Shown here: piece after piece, positions 16,658 through 24,885 of the stretch
Numbering within the stretch: position 1 is the first letter of the stretch
How the letters are laid out: each line of letters begins with the position of its first letter
Assembly: GCA_937991535.1 (NCBI GenBank)
Contig: CALKHN010000122.1
Coordinates: forward strand, 1-64,000
DNA from: an uncultured Sphingobacteriales bacterium
Lineage (GTDB): Bacteria > Bacteroidota > Bacteroidia > Chitinophagales > Chitinophagaceae
Length of the DNA stretch: 64,000 nt
Direction: 5' to 3'
Position numbers and translations under genes: made by a program
The notes under the pieces: model-generated
What the model saw: only the letters and a program-made list of their open reading frames with translations
Database searches by the model: none
Told to the model about the DNA's origin: nothing

Positions 16658-18140
16658 ATGAGTCTTCCCGTAAATACCGAACAAATTCTAAACGGCGAAA
16701 CGGTTGAATGGGAGCGTATTGAATGTAAGCAAGGCTGGAACCCCGAAGATGTAATACATACCATAGGCGCTTTTGCAAACGATATCAATAATTGGGGAGG
16801 CGGATATATTTTTATTGGCGTAGCAGAAAAAGATGGCATACCTCAGTTGCCACCCGTTGGTTTACATGCAGGAAGCCTTGATGGTATTCAAAAAGAGCTT
16901 TTGAACCTAAGTCATAAAATACAGCCTTATTATGCCCCGGTTTATCAACCCTATTTACTTAATGGTAAGCATATTTTAGTCATATGGGTTCCCGGTGGTG
17001 ATAACCGACCATATAAAGCTCCGTCAACATTAGGGGCTAAAGGGCAACACAGATATTATGTAAGGCGTGGTTCAAGCTCTGTTGTAGCTAACCAGCAGGA
17101 AGAGCGTTTATTGTTTGAAATGGCAAAACGAATTCCTTTTGATGACCGGGTCAACCATCATTCAAAAATTGAGGACTTAAATTTTGGATTAATCAGGTCT
17201 TTTCTTGAAGAAATAAAGAGTGATTTGGCAAAAGAAGCCGTTCATATGTCTTTGAATGAATTGGCTCAGCAAATGCGCATTGCCGGCGGACCACATGAAG
17301 CACTGCTTCCATTGAATGTTGGATTATTATTTTTTTCTGAACAGCCGGATAAGTACTTTCCGGGTGCCAAAACTGATCTTGTTATTCACCAGGATAAATC
17401 GGGCACTGTGTTTACCGAAAAAATACTTGCAGGGCCTATTCAGCAGCAGTTGAGAAATGTACTGTCATTTATTCAGACCAATGTCATTAAAGAAAAAGTC
17501 ATCAAAGTATCTGCAAGAATTGAAGTGGAAAGGGTGTATAATTTTCCATTGGCTGCTGTAGAGGAAGTAGTAGCTAACGCTTTTTATCACCGGAGCTATG
17601 AACAGGATAGTCCTATTGAAATAAATTGTTTTCCTGATCGTATTGAGGTATTGAGTTTTCCCGGTCCGTTGCCGCCTGTTACGAAGGCTATTCTTAAGAA
17701 AGAAAGAAGAATCGTGGCAAGGCAATACCGTAATCGCCGGGTGGGCTTTTTTAAAAGAACTGAGACTTACCGAAGGGAGGGCAACCGGTTTTCCCACTAT
17801 TTATAATAGTATGCAGCAAAATGGTTCGCCCAAACCGGTATTTGATACTGATGATGAGTACACTTATTTCCTGGTTGTATTACCTGTACATCCTGCTTTC
17901 ATAGCAAATGATGGAGAGCCAACAGAAAAAGAATTCCAGATTTTGTTGTATTGTATGAAATCTAAAAAGCGGGTAGCTATTCTGAAAAAAATAGGCTTAA
18001 GCAATCATGCAAAAAATTATCGAAAATATATAATGCCGCTAATAGAAAAAGGATGGCTTGCTTATACCCTGCCTGATATCCCTACCAGTCCTAACCAGCA
18101 ATATATAACTACTGAGAAGGGAAAGCAGGTATTAGAATAA
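16658..18140 (+). pseudogene. AlbA_2 (Schlafen-like) ATP-binding regulator, frameshifted
   Basis: Start at ATG 16658 (MSLPVNTEQILNGETVEWER), the usual opening of this family. Residues 1-150 form the AlbA_2 domain (IECKQGWNPEDVIHTIGAFANDINNWGGGY); the middle contains ERVYNFPLAAVEEVVANAFYHR and IEVLSFPGP, an ATPase-lid-like region; the end is a winged-helix-like domain. Near 17747 the frame shifts: the first frame runs out at 17806, and the correct C-terminus continues one base over as FLKELRLTEGRATGFPTIYNS through 17811-18140. Related proteins read G-D-F-L-K-E-L here, so a 2-base deletion before the T6 run explains it. Expected role: DNA- or RNA-binding regulator. Confidence 0.8.
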
Positions 18141-18269
18141 TAGCTTATGCACAAACGAGTGTACAAGCAGTGCACAAGCTAAGAAGTTACTCTGAGTCGC
18201 ATTATTTAAAAAATCTGATCACTTGTTAGCTTATACACAAATAAGTATACAAGCAGTGCACAAGTGAAG
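18141..18269. repeat. Pair of 43-bp direct repeats upstream of the primase-helicase
   Basis: Copy 1 (18141-18183) begins TAGCTTATGCACAAACGAGT and copy 2 (18227-18269) begins TAGCTTATACACAAATAAGT. Both continue with TACAAGCAGTGCACAAG. They differ at about seven positions. Each copy holds a GTGCAC palindrome and spaced ACAAG half-sites, as in iterons or regulator-binding sites. They end 67 bases before the TTG start of the primase-helicase. Confidence 0.7.
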
Positions 18270-18336
18270 TAGATTGAATGAATGTGTAAAAAGGCTACGG
18301 CAGTATTTAATAGTAGCCTAAAAACAAATTACTGAT

Positions 18337-20523
18337 TTGTCAGAACCAGGCATAGATAGAAAGTTACAGCTATTCCGTTCCCTTTTCAAAGGCCGTGAAG
18401 ATGTATTTGCGCTCCGTTGGGAAATCCATACCGGCTCGCCGGGCAGGGAAGGGAAAAGCGGTTATATGCCTGCTTATTTGTATGACCCCTACCGATACCG
18501 GGCGCATAAAATGAAAGGAGGGACTTTTCAATCTTATGCTGATAAAAAGTATTTGCCGCTTACGGATGAGCAGCTTATAAAGCATTTGAACGGTGAGCAG
18601 CTCGTTGGGCTATACCCGTTATTGCAGGACAACAGCTCCTGGTTTATTGCCGCGGATTTTGATGAGCAGCACTGGATAGCCGACAGCAAAAAATTTATAG
18701 AATGCTGCAAAGCCAAAAATATACCCGCATACCTCGAGCGTTCTCGCTCCGGTAAGGGTGGGCATGTGTGGGTGTTTTTCAGCCAACCTTATGCTGCGAT
18801 CAGGAGCAGAAAAATATTCCTGTCAATCCTTACAGAATCGGGGGTGATTTCGGTATTTGATAAAAACTCAAGCTTTGACAGGTTATTCCCCAACCAGGAT
18901 ATGCTTTCCGGAAAAGGGCTTGGTAATCTGATAGCATTGCCATTACATAAACCTGCATTAGATGAGGGTAACAGTTGCTTTATTGATCCGGAAACAGTAA
19001 TGCCATTTCCCGATCAATGGAGCTTTCTTTCAGGGATTGAAAGGGTGAGTGTCAGCCTACTGGATGAAATATATAACACAGTTTCAGGTGTTGGCAACAA
19101 CAATGAAAAGATATATGAACCCGGAGGTAATGACAAGCTGACGGTATCATTAGACAATGCCCTACGGCTGAACCGCTCAGCAATACCGCTTACACTCATC
19201 ACTTTTCTTAAGGAAGAACTGAATTTCACGAATTCGGCATTTATCATAAAAAAGAAAACAGGCAAAAATACTTTTGGAACAGAACGCTATTTCAGGTTTG
19301 TAGAAGAAACTAATAATGAAGTTATTGTACCAAGAGGCTTTGCAGGAAAATTATTGAGATTCTGTAAGGAAACTGGCATTGCTTACACCTTTAGAGATCA
19401 GAGACGAAAGAAAGCGGCGGCGTTGTTTAATTTTCAGGCTGCTTTAAGGAGTTACCAGGTTCCGTCCGTTGAAGCGGTAAGCAAGAAGGATATGGGAGTA
19501 ATTGTTGCGCCGCCAGGATCGGGGAAAACGGTGATTGGATTAAAGATCATTGCAGACAAGCAACAACCTGCATTAATTGTAGTTCATCGAAAACAACTGA
19601 TGGATCAGTGGATCGAAAGAATTGAGGCTTTCCTGGGAATTCCCGGGCACGAAATAGGGTGTTTAGGAAAGGGAAAATCAAAGACCGGTAAACATATCAC
19701 GGTGGCTACTATTCAAAGTCTCGCTAAAGAGATAGAAAAAAATGAAGCATTAAAAAATTCATTCGGAACAATATTGATTGATGAATGTCATCATATTCCT
19801 GCTGAAAGCTACAGAAAAACAATTCACCAGTTCAATAGTTATTATTTATATGGACTGACAGCTACATCTTTTAGAAAATACAATGACAGCAAGCTGATTT
19901 TTATTCACCTGGGAGAAATAATCGCCGAAATTACGGCACAGCAAACCGGCAGACATAAGCAGGCTTCTGTTGTTGTAAGAAATACAACACTGGATGTTCC
20001 ATTCAATTCAAAGACAGACAGGTTTGAAACTTTGTCGAAAATACTGGTACATGATTCCTCCAGGAACAAGCTGGTTTTGAATGACATCACCAATGAATTG
20101 AACGGTGGTAAAAAGGTAGTTATACTTACAGAACGAAAAGAACATATTGATTCGCTGCACCAGTATCTCAAACAATCGTATGAGGTGATAACATTAAGTG
20201 GTGAGGATTCCGAAAGTAACCGAGCTGCCAAATGGAAAATATTGAGTTCAGGTAATTACCAGGCTTTGATTACAACAGGACAGTTTTTTGGAGAAGGGAC
20301 TGATCTTCAAAATGCTTCCTGCCTCTTTCTTGTATATCCTTTTTCTTTTGAAGGCAAACTAATACAATACATCGGTAGGGTGCAACGATCAGAGGTAACA
20401 CCGGTTATATATGACTACCGTGATATTAAGATTGACTATCTCAATAAGATGTTTTTAAAAAGAAACACTTATTATAGAAAACTGGAAAGGCATGCAAATT
20501 TATTTGATGATCCTGTTGATTAA
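18337..20523 (+). CDS. TOTE-type primase-helicase, N-terminal 728 residues (split by TAA)
   Basis: TTG start (in-frame TAA upstream at 18319). Residues 1-250 form an archaeo-eukaryotic primase domain of the TOTE group: LFRSLFKGREDVFALRWE, PAYLYDPYRYRAHKMKGG, the metal-binding WFIAADFDEQHW, and SGKGGHVWVFFSQP. Residues about 360-720 are an SF2 helicase: Walker A APPGSGKTVIG, the DEAD-type box LIDECHH, GLTATSFRK, and motif VI IQYIGRVQRS. The enzyme probably remodels or primes DNA in a conflict or repair system. The frame stops at TAA 20521-20523 but stays open in the same phase to 21351, so the native protein was probably about 1000 residues. Confidence 0.85.
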   Translation: MSEPGIDRKLQLFRSLFKGREDVFALRWEIHTGSPGREGKSGYMPAYLYDPYRYRAHKMKGGTFQSYADKKYLPLTDEQLIKHLNGEQLVGLYPLLQDNSSWFIAADFDEQHWIADSKKFIECCKAKNIPAYLERSRSGKGGHVWVFFSQPYAAIRSRKIFLSILTESGVISVFDKNSSFDRLFPNQDMLSGKGLGNLIALPLHKPALDEGNSCFIDPETVMPFPDQWSFLSGIERVSVSLLDEIYNTVSGVGNNNEKIYEPGGNDKLTVSLDNALRLNRSAIPLTLITFLKEELNFTNSAFIIKKKTGKNTFGTERYFRFVEETNNEVIVPRGFAGKLLRFCKETGIAYTFRDQRRKKAAALFNFQAALRSYQVPSVEAVSKKDMGVIVAPPGSGKTVIGLKIIADKQQPALIVVHRKQLMDQWIERIEAFLGIPGHEIGCLGKGKSKTGKHITVATIQSLAKEIEKNEALKNSFGTILIDECHHIPAESYRKTIHQFNSYYLYGLTATSFRKYNDSKLIFIHLGEIIAEITAQQTGRHKQASVVVRNTTLDVPFNSKTDRFETLSKILVHDSSRNKLVLNDITNELNGGKKVVILTERKEHIDSLHQYLKQSYEVITLSGEDSESNRAAKWKILSSGNYQALITTGQFFGEGTDLQNASCLFLVYPFSFEGKLIQYIGRVQRSEVTPVIYDYRDIKIDYLNKMFLKRNTYYRKLERHANLFDDPVD

Positions 20524-20592
20524 AGTAGCACTCCTTCTGAAAAAAATACAATCGTAACGATTGACCGGAAAGTAAATGTCGCAATTGAATCA

Positions 20593-21351
20593 TTGGAGTT
20601 CAGGTATGGCAGCATTGCTTTTACATACTTAGCTACCGAATTGAATTTCCAAATTGAATTTGAAATTGCGCATGATGATATCCGCCCTGAATTTGAAGTG
20701 CTAAAGCCATATTTTATCAAAGCGTTAAAATCAAGGTATGTTAATGTATCTGTATATGCAGAAGTAGAAAACGGGCAATTGGTCTCTCAATCAGCAAGCT
20801 CCGAAGATATTAAAAGGATAGACAGGCAAATTATTGAAAGCGTTCGTTTTCAATTTGTAACTAAACCTTTATTTGGCCGGACAAATGCTGATAAGGAAAA
20901 TAATACAGGTCAGCAGCTTCAGACAAGTCATCCTTTATATGAATCAGGCGAAGAACTATTGGAAGATATGCTAAAGCATGCCCAATTCAAACACCACAGG
21001 CATCTGCGGTACCTTGCCGAGAATCATGCCGGGCATTTAGTGAAAATCCGGTTTGTATTGCAGCCATTTTCTTTTGTGTTTCTATTAGAGGGAGCGGAAC
21101 TATTTCACATCATTTTAGAAACGCTGGATACGGAGGAAGCAAGCTACCTTTGGCATTTTCCAAAAAAAGTTGCCGATTTACCACTAAGGTTAAAAGAAAT
21201 TGACCATTACCTGGATATTATCCGGAAGAAAGGTCGGCAGGAATTTCTAATGGCCCCGCCGGAAAATTTCAGCCGCATTCTCCACGATTATTCCGATGAA
21301 CAAAAAGGGTTTATCCTTTGGAAGGATATGCTTGGAGAAAGGTTGGTCTGA
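20593..21351 (+). CDS. C-terminal part of the split primase-helicase
   Basis: Same frame as the primase-helicase; the open frame runs from 20524, directly after its TAA, and the first possible start is TTG 20593. The residues before that TTG (STPSEKNTIVTIDRKVNVAI) already look coding, which argues that this was the tail of one protein. Segments include RPEFEVLKPYFIKALKSRYVNV, EELLEDMLKHAQFKHHRHLRYL, HAGHLVKIRFVLQPFSFVFLLEG and a final FILWKDMLGERLV. No known catalytic motif is visible. It could be expressed separately from TTG 20593 or be lost. A G-to-T change (GAA to TAA) would explain the split. Confidence 0.7.
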   Translation: MEFRYGSIAFTYLATELNFQIEFEIAHDDIRPEFEVLKPYFIKALKSRYVNVSVYAEVENGQLVSQSASSEDIKRIDRQIIESVRFQFVTKPLFGRTNADKENNTGQQLQTSHPLYESGEELLEDMLKHAQFKHHRHLRYLAENHAGHLVKIRFVLQPFSFVFLLEGAELFHIILETLDTEEASYLWHFPKKVADLPLRLKEIDHYLDIIRKKGRQEFLMAPPENFSRILHDYSDEQKGFILWKDMLGERLV

Positions 21352-21428
21352 ATGCGAGGGTTAAGATAGAGCAATGGTTTATGGAAAAAGGAATGTGACG
21401 AAAGGCCGCCGTGAGCATTAATCAATAA

Positions 21429-21452
21429 ATACTAATTTATTTAGTATCTTTG
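21429..21452 (+). promoter_or_regulatory. Operator-like dyad overlapping the -7 box of the EndoQ gene
   Basis: ATACTAA-TTTAT-TTAGTAT (21429-21447) is a perfect 7-bp inverted repeat with a 5-base spacer. It overlaps a Bacteroidota -7 box, TATCTTTG (21445-21452), four bases before the start codon. A protein bound here would block transcription. The same architecture (TACTAA-N5-TTAGTA) occurs at 31347-31365 before the UmuD-like gene. Confidence 0.6.
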
Positions 21453-21455
21453 ATC

Positions 21456-22724
21456 ATGTTTTTTATTGCTGATCTGCATACACATTCGCATTATGCCGCC
21501 GCTACCAGTAAATTCCTATGCCTCGAAACAATGCATCAATGGGCATTAATAAAAGGCATTGATGTGGTGAGCACGGGCGACTTCACGCATCCCGCATGGA
21601 TAAAAGAGCTGGAAGAAAAGTTGCGGCCTGCCGGGAACGGTTTCTTCACATTAAGACAGGAGCCGGAATTAACCGTGCTGCCCGGCGCTAAGCCACAGGG
21701 CAGAACTATTTATTTCTGCCTGTCAACAGAAGTAAGCTGTGAATATGTAATAAACGGCAAACAGTATAAAAATCACCATTTGATATATGCCCCCGATTTT
21801 GAAACTGCCCGTAGCATCAACAAAGCCCTTGCAGGTTATGGTGATCTTTCATCCGATGGACGGCCAACACTTTTATTACCGGCGCATGAATTGCTGAAAA
21901 TAGTATTGGATATTGCGCCCCGGGCCTTTTTCGTGCCGGCGCATATATGGACACCCTGGTTTTCAACGCTGGGCTCAAAGAACGGGCATGCCTCGCTTCA
22001 GGATTGTTTTAAAGATGTTACGAAGGAGCTGTTTGCCGTGGAAACAAGTCTTTCTGCGGATCCGCTCATGTGCCGGCGGTATGCAGCATTAGACGGGTTA
22101 ACCCTGCTCTCCAACTCCGATGCGCATTCCGCCCACAAGCTGGGCAGGGAAGTAAACCTGCTGGACACAGAACTGGGTTATGACGCGATGTTCCATGCCA
22201 TTAAAACAAAACAGGGGTTCTCCGGAACCTGGGAATATTATCCGCAGCGCGGTAAGTATTTCAACGATGGTCACCGCAATTGCAATATATCATTTGGCGC
22301 AGAAGAAGTGCATGATACTACTTGTCCTGTGTGCCAAAAGCCATTGACCGTTGGCGTTGCGCATCGTGTGGAACAACTGGCCAACCGTAGCGAACAAGAG
22401 GCGTCCAGCCAGGTTCAGCTCTTCAAATATGTATTGCCTTTGCCCGAAATATTTGCCGAGATCGCAGGCTTTAGCGAAAGCAGCTTAAAAGTAGCCGCTC
22501 TGTATGCAAAAGCAATATCGCATTTTGGCACGGAGTTCAATATTTTGCACCAGGCGCCCATAAAAGATATTCAACGGTATCATCATCAGCTCTCTGTTGC
22601 TGTTGACCGCCTCCGTCAAAATAAAAAGCATTTCACCGCGGGTTATGACGGCGCTCATGGCCGCGTCTGGTTTTTTGATAAGGAGGAGTTGAATACAAAA
22701 CCCGAACAGATGGTATTGTTTTAA
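21456..22724 (+). CDS. Endonuclease Q-like PHP-domain DNA repair nuclease
   Basis: A 422-residue protein. An N-terminal PHP metal-binding domain shows ADLHTHSHYA (His-x-His), STGDFTHPAW, STEVSCEY, PAHIWTPWFSTLGSKNG and SNSDAHSAHKLGRE. A short Cys-rich stretch (HRNCNI, TTCPVCQKPL; residues about 270-300) and a helix-hairpin-like C-terminal region follow. This matches the EndoQ / 'UvrD-helicase-associated' group, which cleaves DNA 5' of deaminated bases such as uracil and hypoxanthine. An alternative TTG start lies two codons upstream. The operator-like dyad at its promoter suggests damage- or stress-controlled expression. Confidence 0.85.
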   Translation: MFFIADLHTHSHYAAATSKFLCLETMHQWALIKGIDVVSTGDFTHPAWIKELEEKLRPAGNGFFTLRQEPELTVLPGAKPQGRTIYFCLSTEVSCEYVINGKQYKNHHLIYAPDFETARSINKALAGYGDLSSDGRPTLLLPAHELLKIVLDIAPRAFFVPAHIWTPWFSTLGSKNGHASLQDCFKDVTKELFAVETSLSADPLMCRRYAALDGLTLLSNSDAHSAHKLGREVNLLDTELGYDAMFHAIKTKQGFSGTWEYYPQRGKYFNDGHRNCNISFGAEEVHDTTCPVCQKPLTVGVAHRVEQLANRSEQEASSQVQLFKYVLPLPEIFAEIAGFSESSLKVAALYAKAISHFGTEFNILHQAPIKDIQRYHHQLSVAVDRLRQNKKHFTAGYDGAHGRVWFFDKEELNTKPEQMVLF

Positions 22725-22785
22725 TGGCCGCTCAGCCATTGACGTTACGATGGTAACGCCTGCATCCCCAAAAATGATATTGTTG

Positions 22786-22858
22786 AGCCAACTATCGGAT
22801 TCGAACCAACGACCCTTTCATTACGAATGAAATGCTCTACCAGCTGAGCTAAGTTGGC
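22786..22858 (-). tRNA. tRNA-Thr (anticodon CGT)
   Basis: Read from the minus strand: acceptor GCCAACT pairs with AGTTGGC, the D arm is AGCTC-AGCTGGTA-GAGC, the anticodon stem TTTCA/TGAAA encloses TTCGTAA, giving CGT, and the T arm contains GGTTCGAATCC. CCA is not encoded; the discriminator is U. It reads the Thr codon ACG. Confidence 0.93.
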
Positions 22859-22921
22859 ATACATGTTACTACTGTAAATAAAATCAGTAATTGATTATTG
22901 AACTCTTCTTATCTGTAGCAG

Positions 22922-23293
22922 TTATTTCCCCGCTACCATTCCACCAATCGTGCACAGTAATCCCACAAAAATACTTAAACCCGTATATAATGAAAACTGG
23001 AGATAATGCCCGTTTTTCAATAACTCTATATTCTCATACGAAAAACTGGAGAAAGTAGTGTAGCCGCCACAAAGGCCGGTAATTAAAAACAGGCGCCATT
23101 CCAAATTCAGCATATTTTCCCTGGAAGCCAGTGCATAAAACAGTCCTATTAAAAAACAGCCGGTTATATTTACGATAAAGGTTGCGGCCGGAAAGACCAT
23201 CGTAGTATGCCTGCTTATCGCCAGTTGTATCCAATAACGCAGTATGCTGCCTATACCGCCTCCAATCCCAATAAAAAGCAATTGTTTGAACAT
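22922..23293 (-). CDS. crcB: Fluoride channel CrcB/Fluc
   Basis: A 123-residue protein with four transmembrane helices that exports fluoride as a dual-topology dimer. The start at MFKQLLFIGIGGGIGSILRY is the usual N-terminus; the longer frame runs through the promoter. Signature parts are GGGIGSILRYW, the Asn motif FIVNITGCFLIGLF, and GGYTTFSSFSYE with the Phe-box residues. The Na+ site segment GGYTT is intact. No fluoride riboswitch is visible upstream. The divergent arsR gene starts 108 bases away. Confidence 0.94.
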   Translation of the reverse strand: MFKQLLFIGIGGGIGSILRYWIQLAISRHTTMVFPAATFIVNITGCFLIGLFYALASRENMLNLEWRLFLITGLCGGYTTFSSFSYENIELLKNGHYLQFSLYTGLSIFVGLLCTIGGMVAGK

Positions 23294-23370
23294 GCCCTTA
23301 AAAATAAAGCCTTCATATAAAAGGAGTACAAAAAAAAGAATATTCCGGGAAAACTTTTGATTTTTTAAAA

Positions 23371-23393
23371 TTAATCGTAATATTGCGATATAA
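23371..23393. promoter_or_regulatory. Putative ArsR operator 1
   Basis: TTAATCGTAATATTGCGATATAA, an imperfect dyad (ATCGTAATATTGCGAT), lies 9 bases before arsR. A near-identical site at 23749-23771 precedes arsM. Two copies flanking an ArsR gene are the pattern of autoregulation plus control of the target gene. It also overlaps the arsR/crcB intergenic space. Confidence 0.7.
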
Positions 23394-23401
23394 TAATAGC
23401 A

Positions 23402-23734
23402 ATGGGAGCTACGAAAGCAGAAGAATTTTCGGTAAAAGACAACAGGGTAGCAAGATATGCCCGGGCGCTGGCCCATCCCGCACGTGTGGCCATATTGAAA
23501 TTACTGATCAGCAGGCAAACCTGTATATGCGGTGATATAGTTGATGAGATGCCGCTGTCGCAAAGCACTGTGTCGCAGCATTTAAAAGAGCTGAAGGCGG
23601 CAGGTTTAATAAAAGGCGATATAGAAGGGGCGAAGGTTTGCTATTGTATAGATGAAGTGGAATGGAACAACGCAAAAAATTACATGATTGATTTGTTTTC
23701 GGCATACAAAGCCGCTGATGGCAAGTGCTGCTGA
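23402..23734 (+). CDS. ArsR-family metalloregulatory repressor
   Basis: A 110-residue winged-helix repressor. The fold is visible as RYARALAHPARVAILKLL, TCICGDIVDEMPLSQSTVSQHLKELKAAGLIKG (recognition helix QSTVSQHLKEL), and a wing IEGAKVCYCID. The Cys pair TCIC in the alpha-3 region and a C-terminal Cys pair (KCC) are plausible arsenite ligands. It sits 54 bases before arsM with operator-like sites before each gene, so it probably represses both until arsenite binds. Length is typical. Confidence 0.9.
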   Translation: MGATKAEEFSVKDNRVARYARALAHPARVAILKLLISRQTCICGDIVDEMPLSQSTVSQHLKELKAAGLIKGDIEGAKVCYCIDEVEWNNAKNYMIDLFSAYKAADGKCC

Positions 23735-23748
23735 TTTTTTTAATCAGC

Positions 23749-23771
23749 TTAATCGTAATATTTCGATTATA
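23749..23771. promoter_or_regulatory. Putative ArsR operator 2
   Basis: TTAATCGTAATATTTCGATTATA matches operator 1 at 19 of 23 positions and lies 17 bases before the arsM start. The core ATCGTAATATT-CGAT is the same. It indicates that arsM has its own repressible promoter or that the repressor binds within the operon. Confidence 0.7.
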
Positions 23772-23787
23772 CATTTAAATCTAAAAT

Positions 23788-24636
23788 ATGTCAACACAGG
23801 AACAGCTCAAGGAAATAGTAAGGCAGAAGTACAGTGAAATTGCCTTGCAGGATAAGGAAGCCAATCAATCGTCGTGTTGCGGTGCCGGCGGTTGTTCAAC
23901 CGAAGTATACAATGTCATGACCGACGATTACAGCAAGGTGGAAGGCTATGTGCCTGACGCCGATTTAGGGCTGGGCTGCGGATTGCCCACGCAATTTGCT
24001 AAAATAAGGGAGGGCGATACGGTTATTGACCTGGGCAGCGGCGCGGGTAATGATTGCTTTATTGCAAGAGCAGAAACCGGGGCATCCGGTAAGGTAATTG
24101 GAATTGATTTTACACCCGCCATGATAATAAAAGCAAAGGCAAACGCTGAGAACCTGGGTTATACCAATGTGGAATTCAGGCAGGGCGATATTGATAATAT
24201 GCCGGTTGCCGGCGATGTAGCGGATGTTATAGTAAGCAATTGTGTGCTTAACCTTGTGCCCGATAAAGCCAGAGTATTTAAAGAAATCTACAGGGTGCTG
24301 AAACCCGGTGGTCATTTCAGTATTTCAGATATTGTGCTGGTCGGTGAACTTCCGGGAAAGCTTAAAACAGATGCCGAAATGTATGCGGGCTGCGTAGCAG
24401 GCGCTATTCAAAAGGGGGCGTACCTGGAATTGATACAAGCGGGTGGTTTTGAAAACATAGTACTCCAAAAAGAAAAATCCATCCTGGTTCCGGATGATAT
24501 TTTGAAAAATCATTTGAATGAAGAAGAACTGGTTGATTTTAAAGCAGGGCAAACCGGTATATTTAGTATTACCGTTTATGCCGAAAAGCCTGTAGCAGCA
24601 AAAGATGCCTGCTGCGGTTCGGGGTGCTGTAAATAA
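23788..24636 (+). CDS. arsM: Arsenite S-adenosylmethionine methyltransferase
   Basis: A 282-residue Rossmann methyltransferase that converts As(III) to methylated, partly volatile arsenicals in the cytoplasm. The SAM site is DTVIDLGSGAGNDCFIA (about residues 75-91), followed by GIDFTPAMI and the acidic RQGDIDNMP. The arsenite-binding Cys set is present: CCGAGGC near residue 30, LGLGCGLP near 66, SNCVLNLVP near 150, and MYAGCVAGAIQ near 200. An extra CCGSGCCK tail could deliver arsenite. It is downstream of arsR and probably induced by arsenic. Confidence 0.94.
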   Translation: MSTQEQLKEIVRQKYSEIALQDKEANQSSCCGAGGCSTEVYNVMTDDYSKVEGYVPDADLGLGCGLPTQFAKIREGDTVIDLGSGAGNDCFIARAETGASGKVIGIDFTPAMIIKAKANAENLGYTNVEFRQGDIDNMPVAGDVADVIVSNCVLNLVPDKARVFKEIYRVLKPGGHFSISDIVLVGELPGKLKTDAEMYAGCVAGAIQKGAYLELIQAGGFENIVLQKEKSILVPDDILKNHLNEEELVDFKAGQTGIFSITVYAEKPVAAKDACCGSGCCK

Positions 24637-24777
24637 TCATGGAATTTAAAAACATGAAAAAATTTTTAGTACTCTACAGGCAATAATTGCCGCAGCCAGA
24701 TAGCGGAAGGATACCTAAAACATTTATAACAAGAATTGCAGTTTGCCTGCGTATCATTTTAAGATTGCTTTTTTTTA

Positions 24778-24814
24778 GCCACAGATTCGCAGATAGTTTC
24801 TGCGAATCTGTGGC
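24778..24814. terminator. Strong bidirectional terminator
   Basis: GCCACAGATTCGCAGA (24778-24793) and TCTGCGAATCTGTGGC (24799-24814) form a perfect 16-bp stem with a 5-base loop. T-rich sequence lies on the left and AATTTAAT on the right. It separates the convergent arsM and msrB genes. Confidence 0.8.
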
Positions 24815-24885
24815 AATTTAATATCGGTATCCCACAGGCATTACGGGTATATTTACACACTGAACTCCATGTGCTGCTTCGTTTG

